Positions 56,406 through 64,000 of a stretch of 64,000 nucleotides of DNA are shown here, piece after piece. Every line of letters starts with the position of its first letter. Within the stretch, counting starts at the first letter, position 1. Origin of the DNA: Xiashengella succiniciproducens (GTDB lineage Bacteria; Bacteroidota; Bacteroidia; Bacteroidales; Marinilabiliaceae). Below the pieces are notes generated by a model that saw nothing but the letters and a program-made list of their open reading frames with translations, was not told the origin of the DNA and did not search any database. The position numbers were made by a program, and so were the translations under genes. The DNA is taken from positions 2,818,801 through 2,882,800 of the forward strand of contig NZ_CP098400.1 of the NCBI RefSeq assembly GCF_023674465.1, written 5' to 3'.

Positions 56406-57338
56406 CTAAGAAATAAACCTGTAATTGCGCACCCAGCCACTGTATTTGGTTCGCTTTACCGCAGAGCCCTTAAAGAGCACTGAAAACTTTTCCTGGGTGA
56501 GACTACCCCATTGTGCGGGAGTCATTGCAAGCAGGTGCTCCGAAGGTTTGAACTCAGGCTCCTCTGTATCCGGAGCCTTGCGGTTCCATGGACAAACCTC
56601 CTGACATATATCACAACCAAAGGTCCAGCCCTGTAGCCTGCCCTTAAATTCCTCAGAAATATCTTCCTTGTTTTCTATTGTCAGATATGAAATGCAGCGG
56701 TTGGAGTCTATAACCCTGTCAGGCAGGATGGCCTTAGTGGGACATGCTTCTATGCACTTTGTGCAGCCACCGCAGCGGTCGGTCATAGGAGTCCGGTTGT
56801 ATGGCAGCTCAATATTAACCAACATCTCAGCCAGAAACACAAAGGAACCCAGCCTTCGGTTGATAAGCATATTGTTCTTGCCTATCCAGCCAAGTCCGGC
56901 TTTTGCGGCAAGTGTCCGTTCAAGAAGGGGGGCTGAATCCACGAAGTAACGTCCCTCTAGGTCCGGGTAATATTCATCGCGGATAAAAGAAAACAATTCT
57001 GAGAGTTTTTCCCTGATTACATCATGGTAGTCCCTGCCATAGGCATAACGGGCTATCTTTGGGGCAACCTCAGAAAGGTGAACACCACTTTGTTTGTAGT
57101 TGTACAAAAAAGAAATAATCGAAACGGCGCCTTCGACAAGCTGAGATGGATTAGTGCGTTTCTCAAAATGCTTTTCCATGTACTCCATACCGGCATGATA
57201 ACCCTTGTCAAGCCATGCCTTCAGGCGCTCCTTATCCTCTGTCAGTTCGGCAGCGGGTGCAAAACCTACCTCACCGAAGCCGAGCTCAGTGGCTTTCTTT
57301 CTTATTCCTTCAGCTATATATTCGGCAGTGAGCGACAT
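56406..57338 (-). CDS. queG: Epoxyqueuosine reductase
   Basis: Cobalamin-dependent reductase of the last step of queuosine synthesis in tRNA. The iron-sulfur ligands are CGGCTKCIEACP (about 190-200) and CDICQEVCPWN (about 240-250). The N-terminal corrinoid-binding part includes DSAPLLERTLAAKAGLGWIGKN. 310 residues. It needs B12, which links it functionally to the cob locus, and Fe-S clusters, made by the neighbouring suf genes. Confidence 0.95.
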   Translation of the reverse strand: MSLTAEYIAEGIRKKATELGFGEVGFAPAAELTEDKERLKAWLDKGYHAGMEYMEKHFEKRTNPSQLVEGAVSIISFLYNYKQSGVHLSEVAPKIARYAYGRDYHDVIREKLSELFSFIRDEYYPDLEGRYFVDSAPLLERTLAAKAGLGWIGKNNMLINRRLGSFVFLAEMLVNIELPYNRTPMTDRCGGCTKCIEACPTKAILPDRVIDSNRCISYLTIENKEDISEEFKGRLQGWTFGCDICQEVCPWNRKAPDTEEPEFKPSEHLLAMTPAQWGSLTQEKFSVLFKGSAVKRTKYSGWVRNYRFIS

Positions 57339-57340
57339 GC

Positions 57341-57658
57341 TTACAGCAATCCAAGCTCAAGCAAGGCTTCATCAGAGAGCATATCACGATCCCATGGTGG
57401 GTCGAATGTGAGATTAACCTCTACGGAAGTAATTCCGGGTAGGTCGGCTACAGTATCATGAACTTCTTCAGGCAATGAATCAGCTACAGGGCAGTTGGGC
57501 GACGTCAACGTCATCACTATACGCACCTTGCCATCCTCATTTATGTCTAGTTCATAAATAAGTCCCAGATCGTATATATTAACCGGAATCTCAGGGTCAT
57601 ATATCGTCCTCAGAGCATCAATAACTTCGGCTTCCTTGCTTAGAAATTCATTCTCCAT
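57341..57658 (-). CDS. MIP18-family Fe-S assembly protein (SufT/PaaD-like)
   Basis: 105 residues with the DUF59 pattern: VIDALRTIYDPEIPVNIYDL, then MTLTSPNCPVAD with C56, and VEVNLTFDPPWDRDMLSDEA. Such proteins help to mature or transfer Fe-S clusters. It begins 59 bp after the sufE stop and ends 2 bp before queG, so it is a natural tail of the suf operon. Confidence 0.9.
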   Translation of the reverse strand: MENEFLSKEAEVIDALRTIYDPEIPVNIYDLGLIYELDINEDGKVRIVMTLTSPNCPVADSLPEEVHDTVADLPGITSVEVNLTFDPPWDRDMLSDEALLELGLL

Positions 57659-57717
57659 TACAACTCAGGTTTTTATCAATAATATAACAAGTAAATTAAA
57701 AAAGAGTTGTATATCCA

Positions 57718-58143
57718 CTAAAGCCCCAACTTAGTTTTATATGCCAGAGCGTACATCCTCATTTGCTTGACCATTGCAACGAGGCCATTGGAACGGGTCG
57801 GCGACAGGTGCTCCTTTAGTCCTACCTTGTCAATAAAATAAAGATCCGCATCCAGTATTTCAGAAGGAGTACGTCCATCCAGCACCTTAATCAGCAGGGC
57901 TACTATACCTTTTACAATAATAGCGTCACTGTCGGCAAAGAAAAATATCTTCCCGTCCTTCAATTCGGCATGGAGCCACACCTTACTCTGGCAACCTTCA
58001 ATAAGATTCTGATTTGTGCGATACTCTTCGCTGAAGTTGTCAAGTCCATTACCCAACTCGATCAGATATGAATAGCGATCCATCCATTCGCCAAGCAAGG
58101 AAAACTCCTCAATTATCTGGTCTTGTAACTCATTTATGCTCAT
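57718..58143 (-). CDS. sufE: Sulfur acceptor protein SufE
   Basis: Accepts the persulfide from SufS. The acceptor cysteine is C51 in LIEGCQSKVWL. 141 residues, standard. 47 bp after sufS in the leftward operon. Confidence 0.94.
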   Translation of the reverse strand: MSINELQDQIIEEFSLLGEWMDRYSYLIELGNGLDNFSEEYRTNQNLIEGCQSKVWLHAELKDGKIFFFADSDAIIVKGIVALLIKVLDGRTPSEILDADLYFIDKVGLKEHLSPTRSNGLVAMVKQMRMYALAYKTKLGL

Positions 58144-58190
58144 TGTCCCCCCGATTTATCAAGGCGACAAATTTCACCATTTTTTGAGGC

Positions 58191-59411
58191 TTAACCAAAA
58201 AGTTGGCGAACTTTCGCAAGAGCAGCTACCAAAATATCAACTTCTTCCCTCGTATTGTACAAAGCAAAAGAAGCCCTGACGGTACCGGGGATAGCAAACC
58301 TGTCCATCAGCGGTTGGGCGCAATGGTGGCCTGTTCTTACGGCAATACCCATCTTGTCAAGTAACATTCCGGTATCGAAGGGGTGTATATTACCCAAAAG
58401 GAAAGAAACAAGACTGCCCCTGACAGGTGCCGTCCCGTATATTCTGATATCTTCGACCGCTGAGAGGCGGTCGAATGCATATGCATAAAGGTCACCTTCG
58501 TAGCGACGGATTACTTCCCTGCCTATTCCCTCCATATAATCTATGGCAGCACCCAGACCTATTACTCCAACATAGTCGGGTGTTCCAGCTTCAAACTTAA
58601 AAGGTAGTTCATTAAAGGTACTGGTCTCCAGCGTAACAGTCTTAATCATTTCTCCTCCACCCTGCCATGGCGGCATCTTGTCGAGCCATTTTTCCTTACC
58701 GTAAAGGACTCCTGTTCCGGTAGGTCCATACATCTTATGAGAAGAAAAGACATAGAAGTCACAGTCCAGCTCCTGAACATCAACCATCTCATGATGAATA
58801 GCCTGTGCTCCGTCTATCAGGACGGGCACCCCGTGCTTATGGGCCTCGGCAGTTATTTCCTTAACAGGATTGATGGTTCCAAGCACATTGCTGATATGGG
58901 TGACGGCAACCAGTTTGGTTCTCGGACTAAGCAACTGCTTGTAAGCCTCCATATCCAGGGACCCGTCCTCAAGGACTGGAATCACCTTAAGGGTAATACC
59001 CTTGCGGCTCTGGAGCAGGTGCCAGGGTACTATATTGGAGTGGTGTTCCATTCCTGAAATTATCACTTCATCCCCTTCGAGTATACATGCCTCTCCGTAG
59101 GAGTAAGCAACAAGGTTGATCGATTCTGTGGTTCCCTTGGTAAATATTACCTCGTGGCTGTGCCTTGCATTAATAAAGGCAGCCACCTTCCTCCTGACTC
59201 CCTCAAAGGCCTCAGTACCCAAATTACTGAGAGTATGAACGCCTCTGTGAATGTTGCTGTTGAACTCGTAATACACACGGTTCATGGCTTCTATCACAGG
59301 AATGGGAGTCTGGGAAGTTGCCCCGTTGTCAAAATAGACAAGGGGCTTATTATTGACCATCCGTTTCAGGATAGGAAAATCCTCACGAATCGAATCAACA
59401 GGATAATTCAT
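58191..59411 (-). CDS. sufS: Cysteine desulfurase SufS
   Basis: PLP enzyme that takes sulfur from cysteine. SSHKMYGPTGTGVLYG has the PLP lysine, VRTGHHCAQP the active cysteine C364. VYFDNGATSQTP near the start is conserved. 406 residues. Its start overlaps the sufD stop by 4 bp (ATGA). Confidence 0.96.
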   Translation of the reverse strand: MNYPVDSIREDFPILKRMVNNKPLVYFDNGATSQTPIPVIEAMNRVYYEFNSNIHRGVHTLSNLGTEAFEGVRRKVAAFINARHSHEVIFTKGTTESINLVAYSYGEACILEGDEVIISGMEHHSNIVPWHLLQSRKGITLKVIPVLEDGSLDMEAYKQLLSPRTKLVAVTHISNVLGTINPVKEITAEAHKHGVPVLIDGAQAIHHEMVDVQELDCDFYVFSSHKMYGPTGTGVLYGKEKWLDKMPPWQGGGEMIKTVTLETSTFNELPFKFEAGTPDYVGVIGLGAAIDYMEGIGREVIRRYEGDLYAYAFDRLSAVEDIRIYGTAPVRGSLVSFLLGNIHPFDTGMLLDKMGIAVRTGHHCAQPLMDRFAIPGTVRASFALYNTREEVDILVAALAKVRQLFG

Positions 59412-60793
59412 CTGCTTTCAGTTGACAAATGTGGTACACCAGGCTGTCCGCAAACTACGCATGACAGACACTTATCCAGTTCACCGCGGAATCTCATTTC
59501 CACAAGTTCCCTGATCTGCTCTTTAAGCTCAGGTACCCTGATTTTCTCAAGCACCTCGTAAGCAAAGGCAAACATTAACATAATGTTGGCTTCTTCCTTA
59601 CTAATACCTCTTGCCCTCAGGTAGAACATAGCCTCTTCGTCAAGCTGTCCCACAGTTGCACCGTGGCTACACTTCACATCATCAGCATAAATCTCAAGTT
59701 GAGGACGGGTATTCATCTTAGCACTGCTTGTCAGAAGCAGGTTGTTGTTGGCCTGATATGCATTGGTACGTTGAGCATCAGGAGCAACCAGGATTCGACC
59801 GGTAAAAGCTCCGGTGCTGGAATCGTCCATTACACCTTTGAACAGCTCATTGCTTTCACAATCAGGTACTGCATGATGAATAAAGGAATAGTTGTCAACA
59901 TGCTGGTTCTTATCAATCAGATACAAACCGTAGAAGTGGTTCTCAGCATGACTTCCGTTAAGCCTTCCAAATAAGTTGTTACGGGTAATACCTGTACTGA
60001 GAGTAAAGTAGCTTGCATTAAGCAGCGACTTGCTTTCCTGGTCGAAGTAATAACCTCCAACCTGCACGGTTCCGTTATGCTGATTCTGCAGATTATAGAA
60101 ATCCAGAATACCTGCTTCACCAACAAAACCTTCCGTCACGGTATTGACAACAAAACGGTTGGAAGACCCTGTATGATCACAAAACAGCACTTTAACCTGC
60201 GCATTTTCCGATACATAGATAAAGTTACGCTGGTTAACCATAATATCTTTTTCTCCAGCCAGAATATTGACTATCTGCAGTGGCTTCTCAACAACAAGGT
60301 TTTTGGGAACATAAATAAAGAGTCCGTCAGTGGCAAACATAGTATTGAGTGCCACATAACTGTCCTTTTCAGAATCAGCAAGGGTTCCGTAGTACCTCTC
60401 TATAAGTTCCGGATACTTACCCGCCAGTTCAGCAAAACTTCCGGCAACAAGACCCTCGGGGAGATTTCCGTTTTGTCCTCTGTCTATATAACGTCCATTG
60501 AAAGTATAGATGGTATAGGCATCCAGCTCCCTTACCTTAAATTCGATAGAATCGACAGCCTTGCCAAGGAAACCGTTAAGCAAAAATGCTTGTGGTAGGT
60601 CGGCTTTAAATTTCGGTGCCAGGGGAGTGTACTTGTAAGCCTCATTCTTTGCTGAAGGCAAACCGTTACGGGAAAAGGCAGCAAAAGCCTTTTCCCTCAC
60701 CCTGTTGACCTGGGGTGAGGAATGTTGTTCAATAAAGCTCCTGTTATCCTCAAACAGTTGTATATAGGCCTTATCCTGATCTGATATATTCAT
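59408..60793 (-). CDS. sufD: Fe-S assembly scaffold subunit SufD
   Basis: Partner of SufB and SufC in the scaffold complex. 461 residues. The beta-helix core includes CSHGATVGQLDEEAMFYLRA with the conserved histidine, then RGISKEEANIMLMFAFA. The extreme C-terminus is cysteine-rich (LDKCLSCVVCGQPG); a similar tail occurs in other Bacteroidales SufD proteins as far as I recall. Confidence 0.93.
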   Translation of the reverse strand: MNISDQDKAYIQLFEDNRSFIEQHSSPQVNRVREKAFAAFSRNGLPSAKNEAYKYTPLAPKFKADLPQAFLLNGFLGKAVDSIEFKVRELDAYTIYTFNGRYIDRGQNGNLPEGLVAGSFAELAGKYPELIERYYGTLADSEKDSYVALNTMFATDGLFIYVPKNLVVEKPLQIVNILAGEKDIMVNQRNFIYVSENAQVKVLFCDHTGSSNRFVVNTVTEGFVGEAGILDFYNLQNQHNGTVQVGGYYFDQESKSLLNASYFTLSTGITRNNLFGRLNGSHAENHFYGLYLIDKNQHVDNYSFIHHAVPDCESNELFKGVMDDSSTGAFTGRILVAPDAQRTNAYQANNNLLLTSSAKMNTRPQLEIYADDVKCSHGATVGQLDEEAMFYLRARGISKEEANIMLMFAFAYEVLEKIRVPELKEQIRELVEMRFRGELDKCLSCVVCGQPGVPHLSTESR

Positions 60794-60813
60794 TTCAACA
60801 ATCTCAGTTTAAA

Positions 60814-61566
60814 TTACGCATCCACTTCCTGCTTAATCCAGTCATAGCCATTCTTTTCAAGCTCATATGCAAGTTCCTTGCCTGCTGACTTGACTATCCT
60901 GCCTTTGTAAAGCACATGTACCTTGTCGGGGACGATGTAGTCGAGCAGACGCTGATAGTGGGTAATAATGATAGTTGCGTTTTCGGGACGGCGAAGCTTG
61001 TTAACTCCGTTGGCCACAACTCTCAATGCATCGATGTCAAGACCTGAGTCGGTTTCGTCAAGTATTGAAAGAGCCGGATCGAGCATTGCCATCTGGAAAA
61101 TCTCGTTCTTTTTCTTCTCACCACCTGAAAACCCTTCGTTTACAGAGCGGTTTGTAAGATCTGAGTCCATCTCTACAAGCTTTTTGCGTTCACGCATCAG
61201 CTTGAGAAACTCACTTGCAGAAAGAGGTTCCTCTCCCTTGTACTTCCTCTGTTCATTCAGTGCAACACGCAGGAAATTGGTCATGCTTACACCGGGTATC
61301 TCCACAGGGTACTGGAAGCTCAGGAACAAGCCCTCGCGGGCACGGTCCTCAGGAGCTAGCTCCAGAAGATCCTTACCTTTAAATTCAATGGTTCCATCTG
61401 TTACCTCAAAGGCCTCATTTCCGGCAAGCACTGATGCCAGTGTACTCTTGCCCGAACCGTTGGGACCCATTATTGCATGTATTTCACCGGCTTTAACATC
61501 CAGGTCGATTCCTTTTAATATCTCTTTGCCATCTATCATGGCACGCAAATTCCTTATCTTAAGCAT
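60814..61566 (-). CDS. sufC: Fe-S assembly ATPase SufC
   Basis: ABC-type ATPase of the SufBCD complex. Walker A GPNGSGKSTLASVLAG, signature FSGGEKKKNEI and Walker B LSILDETDSGLDIDAL. 250 residues, usual length. Second gene of the suf operon, 20 bp before sufD and 41 bp after sufB. Confidence 0.97.
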   Translation of the reverse strand: MLKIRNLRAMIDGKEILKGIDLDVKAGEIHAIMGPNGSGKSTLASVLAGNEAFEVTDGTIEFKGKDLLELAPEDRAREGLFLSFQYPVEIPGVSMTNFLRVALNEQRKYKGEEPLSASEFLKLMRERKKLVEMDSDLTNRSVNEGFSGGEKKKNEIFQMAMLDPALSILDETDSGLDIDALRVVANGVNKLRRPENATIIITHYQRLLDYIVPDKVHVLYKGRIVKSAGKELAYELEKNGYDWIKQEVDA

Positions 61567-61607
61567 TGCCTTATCTATTCTGTAAGTTTATGTATTTTGT
61601 TTATTGA

Positions 61608-63056
61608 TTAACCCACACTACCTTCAAGACTAATCTGAAGTAGTTTCTGAGCCTCGACTGCAAATTCCATAGGTAGTTGGTTGAGAACTTCCTTGGCATA
61701 ACCATTGACAATGAGACCAACGGCATCCTCGGTACTGATACCTCTCTGGTTACAGTAAAATATTTGATCCTCACCTATCTTGGATGTTGTAGCTTCATGT
61801 TCAACTTTTGCGGTACTATTGTGTATCTCCAGGTAGGGAAAGGTATGTGCACCGCACTTATCTCCAAGCAACAGGGAGTCGCACTGGGAGAAGTTACGTG
61901 CATTGTCAGCATTCTTTGACACCTTCACAAGTCCCCGGTAGCTGTTCTGACTCTTGCCTGCTGAGATACCTTTTGAAACAATGATACTCCTGGTGTTCTT
62001 GCCAAGATGTATCATCTTAGTTCCTGTATCTGCCTGCTGGAAGTGATTTGTAAGAGCTACTGAGTAAAACTCACCAACACTGTGGTCTCCCATAAGTACG
62101 CAGCTAGGATACTTCCAGGTGATAGCCGAACCCGTTTCAACCTGAGTCCAGGATATCTTAGAATAATCACCCTTGCAGATACCGCGCTTGGTAACGAAGT
62201 TGTAGACTCCACCCCTGCCCTCTTTATCACCGGGGTACCAGTTTTGTACAGTAGAGTACTTAACCTCTGCTCTCTCAAGTGCAACAATCTCAACAACTGC
62301 AGCATGGAGCTGATTCTCATCACGCATCGGAGCAGTACATCCTTCAAGGTAGCTTACATAGCTGTCGTCCTCAGCAACTATAAGTGTGCGCTCAAACTGT
62401 CCTGTATTCATTGCGTTAATACGGAAATAGGAGGACAGCTCCATCGGGCACCTTACACCTTTGGGTATAAAAACAAAGGATCCATCGCTAAACACAGCTG
62501 AGTTAAGTGCTGCAAAGTAGTTATCCTGCGGAGGGACTACGCTTCCCAGATATTTCTTAACAAGATCCGGATGCTCTTTAATTGCCTCCGAGATGCTGCA
62601 GAAAATAATCCCCTTTTCAGCCAGCGTTTCACGAAAAGTAGTCTTTACTGATACGCTGTCGATGATTGCATCGACAGCCACACCTGACAGCGCCTTTTGT
62701 TCCTCAAGAGGAATTCCAAGCTTCTCAAAGGTAGCAAGCAGTTCGGGGTCTACCTCATCAAGACTGTTGTATTTCGGTGCATTCTTGGGGGCCGCATAAT
62801 AGATTATATCTTGAAAATCAATTCTATCAATCTTCAGATGTGCCCATGAGGGGGATTCCATCTTAAGCCAGTTGCGGTATGCGCTAAGCCTGAATTCCAG
62901 CATGAATTCGGGCTCCTCCTTACGCCTGGATATTTCCCTGATAACATCCTCATTCAGGCCCTTGGGGAGTACATCCATTTCAATATCGGTGTGAAAACCA
63001 TATTGATATTCTCTCCCCGTTACTTCTTCCAATAATTTATCTTGTTCGCTCGCCAT
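61608..63056 (-). CDS. sufB: Fe-S assembly scaffold protein SufB
   Basis: First gene of the suf operon and main cluster scaffold. 482 residues. [42 protein letters not shown] and [20 protein letters not shown] are strong SufB marks. Upstream is a 341-bp divergent region toward lpxD with a perfect palindrome that may control it. Confidence 0.97.
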   Translation of the reverse strand: MASEQDKLLEEVTGREYQYGFHTDIEMDVLPKGLNEDVIREISRRKEEPEFMLEFRLSAYRNWLKMESPSWAHLKIDRIDFQDIIYYAAPKNAPKYNSLDEVDPELLATFEKLGIPLEEQKALSGVAVDAIIDSVSVKTTFRETLAEKGIIFCSISEAIKEHPDLVKKYLGSVVPPQDNYFAALNSAVFSDGSFVFIPKGVRCPMELSSYFRINAMNTGQFERTLIVAEDDSYVSYLEGCTAPMRDENQLHAAVVEIVALERAEVKYSTVQNWYPGDKEGRGGVYNFVTKRGICKGDYSKISWTQVETGSAITWKYPSCVLMGDHSVGEFYSVALTNHFQQADTGTKMIHLGKNTRSIIVSKGISAGKSQNSYRGLVKVSKNADNARNFSQCDSLLLGDKCGAHTFPYLEIHNSTAKVEHEATTSKIGEDQIFYCNQRGISTEDAVGLIVNGYAKEVLNQLPMEFAVEAQKLLQISLEGSVG

Positions 63057-63217
63057 ATTCCTGGTATTCCAATAATTAGTTTCTCATAAGCTAAAACAAC
63101 AGCAACCACAAACGGTTCAAGATGCTGTCATAAGATTTCCCCAAGCTTAATAATCAATATCTATACCTGACAACCCTATATAACAAAAATATATAACCCC
63201 TATACCCATACTTACTT

Positions 63218-63247
63218 ACGTTTGGAGTGTCAGGATACTCCAAACGT
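63218..63247. promoter_or_regulatory. Perfect palindrome between sufB and lpxD
   Basis: ACGTTTGGAGT, an 8-bp spacer, and ACTCCAAACGT. It lies 162 bp before the sufB start and 151 bp before the lpxD start in a 341-bp region that otherwise shows only A/T-rich promoter-like sequence. A binding site for a dimeric regulator is the natural reading. Confidence 0.5.
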
Positions 63248-63397
63248 CGTATAATCACAGCATAAACACAGGTCAGATTTATATAAACGGCAAATTTAGT
63301 CTGAAAAAAAGATCTTACAAACTATCCTCCTCTTAGTTATAGGGTCTGTGTTTTTTTGCGAACTATATTTTTGTAGTTTTGCACAAACTTATTTCAG

Positions 63398-64000
63398 ATG
63401 AAATTTACAGCAGAACAGATTGCAGCCTTGATCAACGGCACTGTGGATGGAGATCCCAACGCCTTGGTCAGCGATGTCTCCAAAATCGAAGAAGGAAGAC
63501 CTGAAACGCTAACCTTTCTGTCCAATCCAAAATACGAATCCTATCTCTACAATACAGATGCTTCTGTTGTAATCGTCAACAAAAGCTTCACCCCGGAGAA
63601 GCCGGTAAAGGCAACCCTTATTCGCGTTGATGATGCCTATGCTGCACTGGCAAAGCTGCTGCAGATTTATGAGGCTTCTCAACCAGCCAGGACAGGAATC
63701 GAACAACCCTGCTATATTGACGGCTCTGCAAAAATCGGTAAAGATGTTTACGTCGGAGCCTTTGCTTATATAGGCAAGGGAGCAGTAATTGGCGACAATG
63801 CACAGATTTATCCACAGGCTTATATTGGCGACGGGGTACGCATTGGCGACAATACTATTGTCTATGCAGGAGTGAAGATTTACAAAGGTTGCCGCATAGG
63901 CAACAATTGCATAATCCATGCAGGTGCTGTAATAGGGTCAGATGGATTCGGGTTTGCTCCCGTTGAAGGCGGTTTCGAAAAGATACCTCAGGTGGGAGTT
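63398..64000 (+). CDS. lpxD: UDP-3-O-acyl-glucosamine N-acyltransferase LpxD (partial, cut by window end)
   Basis: Third step of lipid A synthesis. The ATG at 63398 opens 201 codons without a stop. The N-terminal uridine-binding domain (1-105) reads [19 protein letters not shown] and [20 protein letters not shown]. Hexapeptide repeats follow ([37 protein letters not shown]), with the catalytic histidine expected in the part past the edge. A TAnnTTTG-type element (TAGTTTTG, 63374-63381) lies 17 bp before the start, without a clear upstream TTTG. Confidence 0.95.
   Translation, partial: MKFTAEQIAALINGTVDGDPNALVSDVSKIEEGRPETLTFLSNPKYESYLYNTDASVVIVNKSFTPEKPVKATLIRVDDAYAALAKLLQIYEASQPARTGIEQPCYIDGSAKIGKDVYVGAFAYIGKGAVIGDNAQIYPQAYIGDGVRIGDNTIVYAGVKIYKGCRIGNNCIIHAGAVIGSDGFGFAPVEGGFEKIPQVGV

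Overview
The window reads as a chromosome segment of a Bacteroidota bacterium, most likely Bacteroidales or a close relative. The basis is an RprX/RprY-type two-component pair, a GSCFA-domain protein, a BtuG-like surface lipoprotein with an acidic export tail, TlpA-like lipoproteins, a type II NADH dehydrogenase, and promoters that fit the TTTG / TAnnTTTG pattern of this phylum. Most of the window has moderate to low GC content.

Layout. 1-4.6 kb: a small membrane protein, dprA, and a btuFCD-type ABC importer. 4.6-5.7 kb: broken genes (a TPR-PAS sensor, an exported protein, the start of a MacB/FtsX-type permease). 5.73-15.48 kb: a 9.75-kb insertion that splits the permease remnant. It carries one leftward operon (XRE regulator, type III restriction subunit Res, methyltransferase Mod, a PHP-plus-SMC-like ATPase of the TrlF type, and an AlbA_2/HATPase protein) and has structured, repeat-bearing ends but no transposase or integrase. 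15.48-16.1 kb: the rest of the permease remnant. 16.2-26.1 kb: a visibly GC-richer cobamide locus with a cobalamin riboswitch, btuB, btuG, cobU, cobT, cobS, cobC, cbiP, cobD and cbiB. 26.1-32.2 kb: ndh, a racemase, a Rof-like protein, ung, two GNAT acetyltransferases, a methyltransferase, a flavodoxin-like remnant and tRNA-Arg(CCG). 32.4-42.6 kb: leuS, yitT-like, an M23 peptidase, purN, acpP-fabF-rnc and rprXY. 42.7-55.4 kb: an outer-membrane barrel, two tandem TlpA-like lipoproteins, lepA, groSL, secG, a TPR protein, lptE, a sigma-54 activator and kdsB. 55.4-63.1 kb: a GSCFA protein, queG and the leftward suf operon (sufB-C-D-S-E and a MIP18-type gene). From 63.4 kb: lpxD, cut by the window end.

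How the genes work together. BtuB, BtuG and BtuFCD form a complete path for corrinoid import across both membranes. The cob genes then attach the aminopropanol arm and build the nucleotide loop. Neither the corrin-ring genes nor the adenosyltransferase is here. KdsB, LpxD and LptE serve lipopolysaccharide synthesis and export. The suf operon builds Fe-S clusters, and QueG beside it needs them.

The most unusual part is the defence-gene insertion. Its two ends carry hairpins whose arms differ in sequence but keep pairing and share internal-loop and loop bases, together with inverted A/T blocks and a 9-bp inverted repeat. The left end adds a 113-nt imperfect palindrome. Removing the insertion rejoins the permease reading frame. 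This looks like a cassette-type mobile element whose moving enzyme acts in trans. All calls come from reading the sequence; no database search was run.
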